This document shows, in pieces, positions 33,490 through 44,110 of a stretch of 64,000 nucleotides of DNA (position 1 is the first letter of the stretch; every line of letters begins with the position of its first letter). The stretch spans positions 7,119,420 to 7,183,419 of the forward strand of contig NC_081551.1 in the NCBI RefSeq assembly GCF_901000735.1, written 5' to 3'. The translations under genes were made by a program, and so were the position numbers. The notes under the pieces were generated by a model, which worked only from the letters and a program-made list of their open reading frames with translations, did not search any database and was not told where the DNA came from. The stretch is from Corylus avellana (lineage: Eukaryota; Streptophyta; Magnoliopsida; Fagales; Betulaceae).

Positions 33490-34537
33490 AAGAGCTAAAG
33501 GAATAACCCCAAGAGCTTTTGGATAAAGGATTTATCCACCCTAGTTCATCACCGTGGGGAGTGCCCGTGTTGTTCGTGAAGAAGAAGGACGGGTCAATGA
33601 GGATGTGCATCGACTACCATGAGTTGAACACGGTGACGATCAAGAATAAATATCCTTTGCCAAGGATTGACGATCTGTTTGATCGGTTGCAAGGAGCGCG
33701 TGTTTTCTAAGATCAATTTGCGCTCAGGCTATCACCAAGTGAGGGTGAAGGAAGAGGACATTCCTAAGATGGCCTTAAAGACTCGTTATGGACATTACGA
33801 GTTCTTAGTTATGTCTTTCGGACTAACTAATGCGCCAGCGGTCTTCGTGGACACGATGAACAGAGTCTTTCATGACTATCTGGATCAGTTCACTATGGAC
33901 TTTATTGACGACATTCTGATATACTCGAAGACTCCGGAGGAGCACAAGGAGCATCTACGGAAAGCATTGGAAAGGCTTCGAAGGGAGTAGCTCTATGCTA
34001 AACTCGAGAAGTGTGAGTTTTGGCTGGATAGCGTGTCTTTCCTTGGACAAGTGATTTTCGAAGAGGGCGTAGCGGTTGACCCGGAGAAGGTAAAGGCAGT
34101 AGTGGAGTGGGCTAGGCCAATCAGCTTGTTCGAGATCCAAAGTTTTTTAGGACTCGCTGGTTACTACTGATGCTTCATTAAGGGTTTCTCGAAGCTGTCA
34201 GCACCATTTACTGCTCTGACTAAGAAGAACGCTCGCTACGTTTGGATGGACGAGTGTGAGAAGAGTTTTCAAGAGCTGAAGAAGCGCCTGATAACTACTC
34301 TTGTGTTGGCACTACCTACGGGATCTGGCAATTTCGTAGTGTATAGAGACGCCTCTAAGAAGGGTTTAGGTTGTATGCTTATGTAGAACGGAAATGTTAT
34401 TGCCTACGCTTCAAGTTAGCTGAATACTTATGAGTAGAACTATCTTACACGACCTAGAGTTGGCAGCAGTTGTGTTTGCTCTACAGATTTGGAGACACTA
34501 CTTGTATGGAGAGAAATGTGAGATCTACACGGACCAC
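33490..34537 (+). pseudogene. Tekay-like reverse transcriptase and start of RNase H
   Basis: RT blocks in order: [29 protein letters not shown] start (33525 on), [21 protein letters not shown], then after a frameshift near 33705 [24 protein letters not shown] and the catalytic FIDDILIYS (33900-33930). After a stop at 33988 come KCEFWLDSVSFLGQV and the RNase H start (VVYRDASKKGLGCML). It ends at 34537 within the RNase H, where a family-P LTR is inserted. Confidence 0.9.
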
Positions 34538-35671
34538 TGTTAAGTGCCAAAATATTCATATTTTAGCCCTTAACTTACATGTGTTAATCCTTTAGTTTTG
34601 GTTAATTTATGCCATTTTAGTTCTTTTATGTGTTTTCCTTGTTTTTGTGGGTCCTTGGAAGAAAATGAAGCAATCTTAGAAGTTTCGGACTTAAAGAGCG
34701 ATTTTGAAGAATATTGGAGGCTCTGGTAGTGCAATCAATTGCAGAGGAGCTGCGCGCACTACAGGTGAAGACCACGAGCACAAGGCATCGGCGATCGAGC
34801 GCCCAGCACAACAGGATCGATCGCAGTCCTGCGATCGATCTCATAGGGGCTGCAATCGAGCGCACCCATGCGTGATGAGCAAGTCAGCTGCCAGCCTTGA
34901 TATGGAAAGTGTAAATTCTAGGGTTTTGTAACTTTGTGCGAACTAGGGTCAAACCCTACAATTTTTAGGGTTTCTAGAGTATTCCGAAGGCTTATAAATA
35001 GACCCTTAAACCTCTAGAGTAGACACACAATTTCCAAGGGGAAGAATTGGAGCTCTTCAAGTTCAAGTTTCGGGTTTATTCTTTTCCTTTCTTTTTATTG
35101 TATGAAGATGTTTAACATCAAACTCATGTGTAACTAATTTATTTAGTAGGACTAGATTGAAGCCCTAGTTATATTTAGTTAATATTCAACATTGGCGCCT
35201 TTGTGATGATCATGTCGTGATATTTAACTTGATTAATTCATGCTTTCATGAATTCCTCATATGTGTTTGCCTGATCAACATATGCATGTGGTATGGACTA
35301 GTTAGTTAAATCAATTCGGATGACTGAGTCTTGGGTTTAATAAAAGTAACAAAAGAAATCCACACCAGATTCTTGGGTTAATCAACATGGGGAACCAGAA
35401 GTATAGACCCATGCCCTATGCCTCATGTGTTTGTCGATTTCCACAAAATCATGCTTTCTTAAAGAACAACTTAGTATACACCCATGCTAAATCCTTTAAG
35501 AAAGAAAAGAGTTAGAGTATACACCCATGTCTAACTCGTTCCTTATGGAAATCTATAGCTTAAGGAGTATACACCCATGCCCTTAGATTGACAAACATTA
35601 GATATACATAACATGATCAAAGCACTAGCATATTGTTATATTATCTAAATATAATTAGTTGTGGATATCAA
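34538..35671 (+). repeat. Family-P LTR inserted in the Tekay-like RNase H, cut by the gap
   Basis: Begins TGTTAAGTGCCAAAATATTC and runs in sense orientation. It has the GATCGATC palindromes (34795-34862), a TATA box (ATAAATAGACC near 34995) and the stem-loop array (35401, 35474, 35517, 35567; the first with GTATAG). It stops at the gap in GTGGATATCAA, where the other copies continue for roughly 200 bp. Whether it is solo or part of a full element cannot be told. Confidence 0.9.
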
Positions 35672-35771
35672 NNNNNNNNNNNNNNNNNNNNNNNNNNNNN
35701 NNNNNNNNNNNNNNNNNNNNNNNNNNNNNNNNNNNNNNNNNNNNNNNNNNNNNNNNNNNNNNNNNNNNNNN
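35672..35771. other. Assembly gap (100 N)
   Basis: Placeholder gap between the family-P LTR and the second Tekay-like LTR. The missing Tekay integrase is probably here. Confidence 0.99.
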
Positions 35772-38240
35772 TTTAATAAAAAGGCTGGTTAACCAGCCTA
35801 TCGGAGAGAGAAGAGATATTTCTTTTAATTTTAAAATGCTTGCCACGTGGACATTTATGGCCAAAACATGGACTTTTTATTGCAACCAAGCATTTCTCTT
35901 TTGGAATATCCTTTGGATAATACTTGGACATACGAGGTAGCCTTTGGACCGTTGTGTAAATAGTACCAGACGTACGCTAGGGTTAGCGGACGTCCGTTGC
36001 TTTTCTGAAGAGTTGGTAGAGCCCCTCAGCTATAAATACCCCTTACCCCTTCCGTTTTTCACACCTCTCTCTCTCTTGCCCCCAGGCTGCCAGAAACCTT
36101 TGTGAGTGTGTTTTGTGAGATTGTGAGCGTTTGGTGCAAACGGAAGGGAAGTTCCTGAAGTTTCGCTTCAAGGAGGTAACGCTCTTAAGCCTAGCTCTTT
36201 TTACATCATTATGTTGCTTAAACGTTGTCTTAGTTGTTGTTTGAGTTGTTAGTTTAGATTTAGCTATAGTTATGCTTTAACTCTTGTTTAGAATAACGTT
36301 GTTTTGACTTAGCATGATCGCGTTTGCATGGAGGTTTCATTTTGAGTTAGGAGACCTTAGGAAGCCCTTTGATAGCCTTAGAATTTGGTTTTTGAGAATA
36401 GGAGGACAAGTGGACAAAATGAGGTTCTCCCTGAAAACCTCGAAGCGGACGTACTGTCTCGTGACCAGACATACAGTCCGAAGTAACACAGCGGACTTAT
36501 GGTCCCAAGCCCGGACGTACGGTCAAGAGTCTGACAAGGGACTTTATATTAACTAGCCGTCTGATAGCTCCTATTTTCTTGTTTTAGAGTTAGTTGTTTT
36601 TATAGAAATAGAACTAATAGAAGGTTTTCCACAAATTTGGGGAACCCTGATCATTTGGAATACTCGAAGACGTTATACGACCCAGGTGAGTTTTAACTCA
36701 CACAATGCTCATTGTTATTTTTCATGCACTGCACGACTATTTTATGTACCAAAAACATACATATTTGCAACTCTCATGATTTATACTTGCTGCACATGAA
36801 CTCTAGCATTTTTGAGAAAAGCATTGCGCTGAATATGTTAAGAAAGTGAGACTTGTAAAAGCATGTATGTAAAATACAGACAAGATAATTTTCATCGTAT
36901 GACATCGTACACAGGTACGTGCGGTATAATGGCCATGGGCTTACTATACATGTTATCTTTATGGTCAAATGTGTGAGTGTTATGTGGGCTTTGGATCCAA
37001 TGGTTTTGTGACTTGGTGCAGCCAATCCCAAATGGCAAGGTTACTACAAGACGGTCATTAATAGTGGTGTGGGCCACCAGAGGTCAGACTCAATCGTGCC
37101 GCTAGTGTTCTGTACGGTAGCGTAGAATGGCCGGGGCACCGGCATTGTATTACAGGCCCCTCGGGATAGCACCAACCCTGCTAGAAAGGGGTAATATCCC
37201 GGGTAGACCATACTGTTAAACTATGACTGTCACTCTATATCATATGCATGCATTATATATCTATGTCACACCCATGTAAAACTATCATGAAGGAACTATT
37301 GCTTTGCTAAAACTTAGAGTTCATCACTAAACTGGCATGGGCATTATTTGCGTTAATATTCACTATGTCTTAGACTTACCCGCTTTTTTTTTTTATGTTT
37401 TCCCCTATCATTACGAATATCTGCACGGTTTAGCTATCCTAGAAGAGGATGCCGTTGGAGCAGACTTAGGTGATTGCGTAGCATCTAATTCGAGTCATTT
37501 TTTAGGACATGGATGTTAGTTTATGCTATTTTATTTCCTTTTTGTATTTTCTTTGTTTTATAGGTTTTTGGACGAAAAGAAAGCATTCCTAGAAGTATCA
37601 GGCTTAAAGAACAAAATTGGGAAAAAGCTAGAAGATTTGAAGCAAGAAAAAGCATTCGGGATTTTAAGCCAGATACTTCCAGAAATGCTTTCTTTTCTTC
37701 CAAAAACCTATAAAACAAAGAAAATACAAAAAGGAAATAAAATAGCATAAACTAACAAAACTAAGAATTAACAAATATAAGTTAAGGGCTAAAATATGAA
37801 TATTTTGGCACTTATCAATGGACCCGGTATGGTTGAAGTCTATATAGAAGGATGGAGAAACTGCTCGTGATGATATGATCGAGATTTTAATCTCGTTAGC
37901 CCTACTTAAGCTTAGATCTAGGATTTGATCTGTTGATCTTTTGCTGGGACAAGGATGTTATGTTGGGTTGTAATTTCTATTTTGATGATGGTCTGATGAC
38001 CGGTACATTTGATGGTGATCTATATATTATAAGGTTTTATATTTACTCCGGTGCATGTTGTGTGGATGTTAAATTTACTGCTCTCTATTTCCTATAGTTT
38101 TCAAAAGTCTTCCGCTGAGATTTTTTCATTTCGACAAGAAAGGTTGAAATCCTTGATTCTTGTCCTGCGAGGGATAGGGCTGGGACATGAACCATGGGGT
38201 TAATTACTAGTTAATTGATTTGCCCATCAGGGTCGTTACA
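35772..38240 (+). repeat. Tekay-like LTR 2 (start lost in the gap)
   Basis: Ends GGGTCGTTACA at 38240. It includes a TATA box (TATAAATACCCC, 36031) and a CT-rich leader. From 37155 it matches LTR 1. A 304-bp palindromic element is inserted at 37514-37817. Without that insert it is over 2.1 kb, twice LTR 1. Confidence 0.8.
37509..37822. mobile_element. 304-bp palindromic mini-LTR with ATGGA target duplication
   Basis: The element is 37514-37817, starts TGTTAGTTTATGC and ends TTGGCACTTATCA. Perfect duplications ATGGA lie at 37509-37513 and 37818-37822. LTR 1 shows the empty site at 31371 (ATGGACCCGG without insert). Two arms of about 85 bp (37522-37607 and 37667-37751) are nearly perfect inverted repeats. 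The last 40 bp match the end of family-P LTRs (TTAAGGGCTAAAATATGAATATT). Confidence 0.9.
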
Positions 38241-38936
38241 TATCCTGACTGGTTGCCCAATGAGTGTTGGTCAAGATATCGAACGGGAAGTGGAGGATGT
38301 GCGTGGACTTCACCGACCTGAACAAAGCATGCCCAAAAGGTAGCTTTCCACTACGACGAATTGACTCATTGGTGAATTCAACGGCTGGATACGGGCTACT
38401 CTGCTTTATAGATGCTTTTTCTGGTTACAACCAAATTTACATGCATGAATCTGACTAAGACTTCCTTCATCATTGACCGAGGCTTGTACTACTACAAGGT
38501 TATGCCGTTCGGTTTAAAAAATTCAGGGCCTACCTATCAGAGGTTGGTGAAGAAAATGTTCAAGGAGCAGATTGGGAGGAACATGGAAGTATATGTAGAT
38601 GACATGCTCGTCAAAAGTGTGTTACCTCTCAACCACTCGAATGATCTACAAGAGACATTCAAGATATTGATGCAGTATGGCATGAAGTTGAATCCTGCCA
38701 AGAATGCTTTCGGGGTTTCGTCGGGGAAGCTCCTCAGATATATGGTGTCTCATAGAGGAATAGAGGCCAACCTTAAGAAGATACAAGTAGTGCCGGACAT
38801 ACAATTCCTAAAGATTACCAAGCATCTGCAACAGCTAACGAGAAGGATTGCGACGCTAAACAGATTCATCTCTCGGTCCACCAACAATTGCCTGCCTTTC
38901 TTTAAAATCTTAAGAAAAACATTTGGATGGTCTTAG
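38241..38936 (+). pseudogene. Tat-lineage reverse transcriptase
   Basis: Begins directly at the Tekay LTR border with YPDWLPNE. It then shows NGKWRMCVDFTDLNKACPKG, IDAFSGYNQIYMHESD, YYKVMPFGLKNSGPTYQRLV and the catalytic YVDDMLVKS, up to LNRFISRSTNNCLPFFKIL. Frameshifts lie near 38275 and 38455. The usual Tat protease and the first part of RT are missing between this and gag at 30714. The thumb ends at 38936, and the conventional RNase H that should follow is absent. Confidence 0.9.
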
Positions 38937-39400
38937 GGACAAAGTATGGGTGATCTACGTGGGATGGTCATCCATAAAGAATAATGGAGGAGCAGGAGTG
39001 GTGTTAATTACACCAGACAGAGAAGAGTTGTGTAGCTCTTTGAAGATGGATTTCAAAGCTACCAACAATGAAGCCGAGTATGAAGCAGTTCTGGCAGGAC
39101 TAAGCTTAACTCGGGAAATGGGAGCCGAATTCATGGAGGTACGAAGCGATTCCCAAGTAATTGTCAGGCATATCAAAGGAGAGTTCAAAGCTCGAGGGGT
39201 AACAATGAAGCGGTACTTATCTAAAGTACAAGAAATGCAGAAAAGTTTCAAACAATTTTGAATAATCAAGATCCCGAGAGAAGAGAATGAGAAGGTTGAT
39301 CGGTTAGCACGATTGGAATCAGCTACTGACAGCGAAATTGAGGAATCCGACAAAGATGCTTAGATTTTGCTCGAGACGGCCATAACTGAGGAGATACCGG
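38937..39400 (+). pseudogene. Tat-lineage second (archaeal-type) RNase H
   Basis: The frame 38923-39261 holds GGAGVVLITPDREELC, ATNNEAEYEAVLAGLSL and VRSDSQVIVRHIKGEF, the hallmarks of the additional RNase H found in Tat elements. The motif usually YVDGSS reads YVGWSS, so the first catalytic aspartate is lost. The domain follows the RT directly, meaning about 250 codons of ordinary RNase H and linker are deleted. Confidence 0.87.
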
Positions 39401-40600
39401 TTCTAACATTGGAAGTAATGCCGGCATGGGCAACTGAAATAGTGGAGTACTTGGAGAAAGGAACTCTTCCAACCAACCGCAAAAAGCTAGTATAGCTAAG
39501 AACAAAAGCTGCTCGGTTTACTATGGTGAATGGAACTCTCTACAAAAAAGGTTTCATGCTACCTCTTCTCAAATGCATCTCCAAAGATGAGGGAGATTAT
39601 GTTTTGCGGGAAATTCACGAAGGAGTATGTGGGAGTCACTTGGGAGCAAGGATTTTGCCATACAAGGCTATGAGAGCTGGCTTTTACTGGCCAAACAAGA
39701 ATCAGGATTCAATGCAAACGGTTAGGAATTGTTACAACTGCCAGCATTTCGTAACCGTATCTAAGCAACATCCCAAGGAGTTGAGCTCTATTTCCTCATC
39801 ATGTCCATTCCCACAATGGGGGGTAGACATAGTAAGACCGTTACTCCGAGGAAAGGGGGGTGTCCAGTTTGCAATGGTGACCGTTGATTATTTCACTTAC
39901 TGGGCAGAGGTAAATGTCTTGGTAAATATAATGGCCAAATGTATGGAGAAGTTCTTGGTGAAGAATGTGATCTGTCGGTATGGAATCTCGCACTCATTTG
40001 TCACCGGCAACGGAAAGCAATTCGATTGCTACTCATTCCGAGAGTGGTGTGCAAAACTCCATATCAAGAATAAATTCTCGTCCCCGGGACATCCCCAGGC
40101 AAATGGACAAGTTGAAGCTACCACTAAAACGATATTCAAGATTTTGAAGAAAAAGCTTGGTAAGTGAAAAAGAGACTAAGCCGGGGATCTCTCGGAAGTT
40201 CTATGGGCTTACAGGACCACAAAGAGAACTCCAACCGAGGAGACTCCTTAAACTTTGGCTTTTGGAACAGACATAGTAATTCCATCTAAAGTTGGATCGG
40301 GAAGCTTCCGAGTAGAATGCTTTCAGCCTGAATACAATGATGAGGGCATCAGGCTACACCTTGACCTACTACAGGAGAGAAGGGATAAGGCCCAAGTAGC
40401 CATGGCAGTATATCAAGAGAAGATAGCACAATACTTCAACCAGAGGGTTAAACATAGAAGCTTTAAACTGGGAGATTTGGTTTTGCGCAAGGTAACTATC
40501 ACTACCAAAGACCTAGCTGATGGAAATTTAGCCCCAAATTGGGAAGGACCCCACAAGGTAGTAGAAAGCTCCTAGAGTGGGAGCATACTATCTCGAAGAC
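39401..40600 (+). pseudogene. Tat-lineage integrase
   Basis: 39523-40167 (214 codons) has the zinc region (REIHEGVCGSHLGARIL ... CYNCQHF), the core start WGVDIVRPLLRGKGG, GNGKQFDCYSFREWC in place of the usual DNGxQF, and HPQANGQVEATTKTI. The second catalytic aspartate therefore reads glycine. 40255-40575 is the C-terminal domain (YFNQRVKHRSFKLGDLVLRKV ... NWEGPHKVV). A TGA at 40166 and a TAG at 40573 break it. The last 256 bp are repeated inverted on the next contig. Confidence 0.88.
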
Positions 40601-41274
40601 AATGAAGGGAAGAGACTCCCGAGGCCAAGGAATGCCGAGCATTTGAAAAAATACTTTGTTTAAAGTATTGCACTTTGATTTCAGTATGTGTTGTGCAAAT
40701 ATCTACCTAAATTAATAGATAAGTAATTATACGTTTTACCTGCAAGTACACAAGGTCAACATAGTAGTATATGGTACAAGTACAGGATCATTCCCACGAG
40801 GATTGATGAATTTCCGTTTGAAAATAAATTCCTTAAGTAAAATAGAGATTGATTGAGTTGATAATAATAAAAAGGTAGGGCGTTGATATCCACAACTAAT
40901 TATATTCAACTAATATAACAATATGTCAATGCTTTGATCATGTTATACACATCTAATGTTTGTCAACCTAAGGGCATGGGTGTATACTCCTTAAGCTATA
41001 GATTTCCCTAAGCAACGAGTTAGGCATGGGTGTATACTCTAACTCTTTTCTTTCCTAAAGGATTTAGCATGGTATATACTAAGTTGTTCTTTAGAAAAGC
41101 ATATGTTCTATGGAAATCGACAAATACACGGGGCCTAGGGCATGGGTGTATACTCCCGGTTCCCCATGTTGATTAACCCAAGAATTGCGGTGTGGATTCT
41201 TTTATTACTTATGTTAAACGCAGGACTCGGTCATCCAAATTGATCTAACTAACTAGTACTTACCACATGCATAT
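40345..41274. repeat. Inverted overlap arm 1 (930 bp)
   Basis: Reverse complement of 43520-44449 over 930 bp; paired positions sum to 84794. It spans the Tat integrase end and the first 586 bp of a family-P LTR and ends at a gap. Confidence 0.95.
40689..41274 (-). repeat. Family-P LTR, partial duplicate of 43520-44105
   Basis: Begins TGTTGTGCAAATATC (the sense 3' end) after a GTATG flank and runs into the gap. It is the same solo LTR that is complete at 42753-44105, seen a second time because the contigs were not merged. Confidence 0.93.
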
Positions 41275-41374
41275 NNNNNNNNNNNNNNNNNNNNNNNNNN
41301 NNNNNNNNNNNNNNNNNNNNNNNNNNNNNNNNNNNNNNNNNNNNNNNNNNNNNNNNNNNNNNNNNNNNNNNNNN
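41275..41374. other. Assembly gap (100 N) at a misplaced contig join
   Basis: Placeholder gap. The next contig (41375-44449) is inverted, so the sequences on either side are not neighbours. Confidence 0.99.
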
Positions 41375-41396
41375 TTAAAAAGACCACATCAGTTAT
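41375..41396 (+). repeat. Terminal 17 bp of an Athila 3' LTR plus GTTAT target duplication
   Basis: TTAAAAAGACCACATCA (41375-41391) matches the sense end of the family-Q solo LTR (ACAAAAATACCACATCA). The next five bases, GTTAT, match ATAAC at 47207-47211 on the other strand, next to the start of the same element's 5' LTR. Confidence 0.85.
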
Positions 41397-41905
41397 CAGG
41401 AAGGACCTCAGGCAGCTGGAGGAACATTTTACCGAGGCTTAGCTGAGACACAAGGCTTCTAAAGTTAGGTTGGCCTCTCTGTCTACAGTGCTTCAAGACG
41501 CGCGGGATGAAGCCTCGACTTAACTCTTGAAGGCAGAGGAGTTTGCTGCCAAACAGAAGACTGCTGAGACTAAGGCAAGTAAGGCCAAAAATAAGCTTAG
41601 GCATTACAAGAAGAAGTTCCACCAATAAAAAGCCAAAGCTTAGTCTTACTTCACGTAGCTCTCCTTCGCGGCTTGGATCCAAGACAGCGCCTCGGCCCGA
41701 GGATTCATCTGAGGTTTCCAACCTTCTGAAATTTAGCTTTCAATCCTTCGATCCATATAATATTGACGCAGTTTCTCCTACTGCCTTCCCTATCGAGGGT
41801 AAGGCAATAGAAGAAATTGTTAATTTAGGGAGATGCCCGATGCTAAGGGGATTTCCGAGTTTGGTTCTAGGCTCGAGGCTGCTGGATCCTCAGGCACCAA
41901 TGTAA
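41392..41905 (+). pseudogene. Tat antisense ORF, C-terminal part
   Basis: Reads RKDLRQLEEHFTEA, then ASKVRLASLSTVLQDARDEAS and KAEEFAAKQKTAETKASKAK with stops in between, a broken coiled coil. After correcting the contig orientation it lies on the same strand as, and next to, the N-terminal part at 47207-48970, with the second Athila element between them. Relative to Tat pol it is antisense and tail-to-tail. Some Tat elements such as Grande are known to carry such an antisense gene. The function is unknown. Confidence 0.65.
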
Positions 41906-42116
41906 CTTTGGTAAGTGATGGGGCTCCCGAATCTAAAGAGTTGTAACATATTTTGAACATTAATTAAAGTTTGAATTATCAATAAATTGTCTCATCCATG
42001 AAACTTTTCAACTTATCAATGTCTCTTTTACATTGCACATGCGTGTTTTATTTTTGGTTTTCTTTGAATTTCTTTTTCTCAGGAATAGACCTTTTGAGGC
42101 TCCTTATTTTACGAAT

Positions 42117-42700
42117 ATTTGGCCTCGGGAATGGACCTTTGTGGCTTCTCATTCTCTAAGGTATTTTAACCTTAGAATGGGCCTACTATTGAGGTTTGGC
42201 CTTGGGAATGGACCTTTGTGGCTTCTCATTCTCCAAGGTATTTTAACCTTGGAATGGGCCTACTCTTGAGGCTTCTCATTCCTAAATGGTTAAGTTTGGA
42301 AAAGGGTCTTCGTGGCTTTTCATTCTCCGAACGCTTGGCCTCGGGAATTGACCTTTGTGGTTTCTCATTCTCCACGTTTTTTTAACCTTGGAATGGACCT
42401 ACTCTTGAGGCTTCTCATTCCTAAATGGTTAAGTTCGGAAAAGGGCCTTTGTGGCTTTTCATTCTCCGAACGCTTGGCCTCGGAAATTGACCTTTGTGGT
42501 TTCTCATTCTCCGAGTTTTTTTAACCTTGGAATGGACCTACTCTTAAGGCTTTTCATTCCTAAAGGTTTATGTTCGGGAAAGGCCTTTATGGCTTTTCTT
42601 TCTCCGAACGCTTGGCCTCAGGAATGGACCTTTGTGGTTTCTCATTCTCTAAGGTATTTTCTCGACACAATAATTTCAAAAGATTATGCTTGCTCTTGAG
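42117..42700. repeat. Tandem array, 138-139-bp units of three related sub-units, in the Tat 3' region
   Basis: The segment CG(C)TTGGCCTCGGG recurs at 42332, 42471 and 42609 (periods 139 and 138), with a diverged start near 42194. Each unit contains about three related sub-repeats around GGAATGGACCT(T/A)(T/C)(T/G)(T/C)GGCTTCTCATTC. It lies between Tat pol and the antisense ORF. Confidence 0.88.
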
Positions 42701-42747
42701 GCTTCTCATTGAATACGATGCTTACAAATAGAAATTGTATTGAAATG

Positions 42748-44110
42748 CATACTAATAAGTGCTAAAATATTCATACTTTCAGCCCTTAATTTACATGTTT
42801 TAATCCTTTGGTTTTAGTTAATTAGGCAATTTTAATTCCTTTTTGTGTTTTTCATACTTTTACAGGCTTTTGGAAGAAAATGAAGTAAAACTAGGTGATT
42901 TGGGCTCAAAAAGAGAAGATGGAGAAAATTGAAGCTCCCTGACACTACGATCAATCGCAGGGTACCTGCGATCGAGCGCAGTACCCGAGAGGACACAACA
43001 CAACGCAGGCCAGGAGCGATCAAGCACATGCTAGAAGAAGGATCGATCGTAGACCTGCGATCGAGCGCACACGGGTTGCGATCGATCGCACCTGTGCGCT
43101 GGAGAATTCAAGAAGCTGCGGACAGACTCCCTTTCCTTCCATATTAGGGTTTTCTAACTCCCAATTGTAATAGGTCTCAAAACCCTACGAAATCCCTAGG
43201 TTTACTACTTTGTCTAGGACTTCTAAAACCTATAAATAGACCCTTAAGCCTCTAGAATTGATATGCTTGGTAAGGAGAAGAAGAGGAGCTCTTGAAGTTC
43301 AAGTCTTGGGTTTATTCTTTTCTTTTCTTTCTTTTATTTTATGAATATGTTTAACATCAACTCTATGTGTAGCTAATTTACTAAGTAGGCCTAGATTGAA
43401 GCCCTAGTTATGTTTAATTAATATTTCAATATTGGCGTCTTTGTGATGATCTTGTTGTACTATTTAACTTGATTAATACCTGCTTGCATGAATTCCTCAT
43501 AAGTATGTGCCTGATCAACATATGCATGTGGTAAGTACTAGTTAGTTAGATCAATTTGGATGACCGAGTCCTGCGTTTAACATAAGTAATAAAAGAATCC
43601 ACACCGCAATTCTTGGGTTAATCAACATGGGGAACCGGGAGTATACACCCATGCCCTAGGCCCCGTGTATTTGTCGATTTCCATAGAACATATGCTTTTC
43701 TAAAGAACAACTTAGTATATACCATGCTAAATCCTTTAGGAAAGAAAAGAGTTAGAGTATACACCCATGCCTAACTCGTTGCTTAGGGAAATCTATAGCT
43801 TAAGGAGTATACACCCATGCCCTTAGGTTGACAAACATTAGATGTGTATAACATGATCAAAGCATTGACATATTGTTATATTAGTTGAATATAATTAGTT
43901 GTGGATATCAACGCCCTACCTTTTTATTATTATCAACTCAATCAATCTCTATTTTACTTAAGGAATTTATTTTCAAACGGAAATTCATCAATCCTCGTGG
44001 GAATGATCCTGTACTTGTACCATATACTACTATGTTGACCTTGTGTACTTGCAGGTAAAACGTATAATTACTTATCTATTAATTTAGGTAGATATTTGCA
44101 CAACACATAC
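42748..44110 (+). mobile_element. Solo LTR of family P, 1353 bp, with CATAC target duplication
   Basis: The LTR is 42753-44105, starts TAATAAGTGCTAAAATATTC (TG mutated to TA) and ends TTTGCACAACA. CATAC flanks both sides (42748-42752 and 44106-44110). It carries GATCGATC palindromes (42945-43092), a TATA box at 43231 and the clearest copies of the stem-loop array (43629-43664, 43712-43730, 43749-43777, 43799-43827). It is inserted in the Tat 3' region, about 70 bp past the pol reading frame. Confidence 0.95.

Larger units (their letters stand above)
30715..38240 (+). mobile_element. Tekay/Del-like chromovirus (Ty3/gypsy), broken
   Basis: The order is an LTR (30715-31793), a primer site, gag, protease and reverse transcriptase up to 34537. 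A family-P LTR then interrupts the RNase H, followed by a gap, and the second LTR ends at 38240. Integrase and chromodomain are not seen and may lie in the gap. The flanks (AAACA and TATCC) do not match, so the two LTRs do not mark a simple insertion. Numerous stops and frameshifts make it dead. Confidence 0.8.

Noticed and set aside
42033..42699. Plus-strand ORFs in the satellite-like array
   Set aside because: They follow from a 138-139-bp repeat (139 = 3 x 46 + 1, so the frame changes between units) and resemble no protein family.
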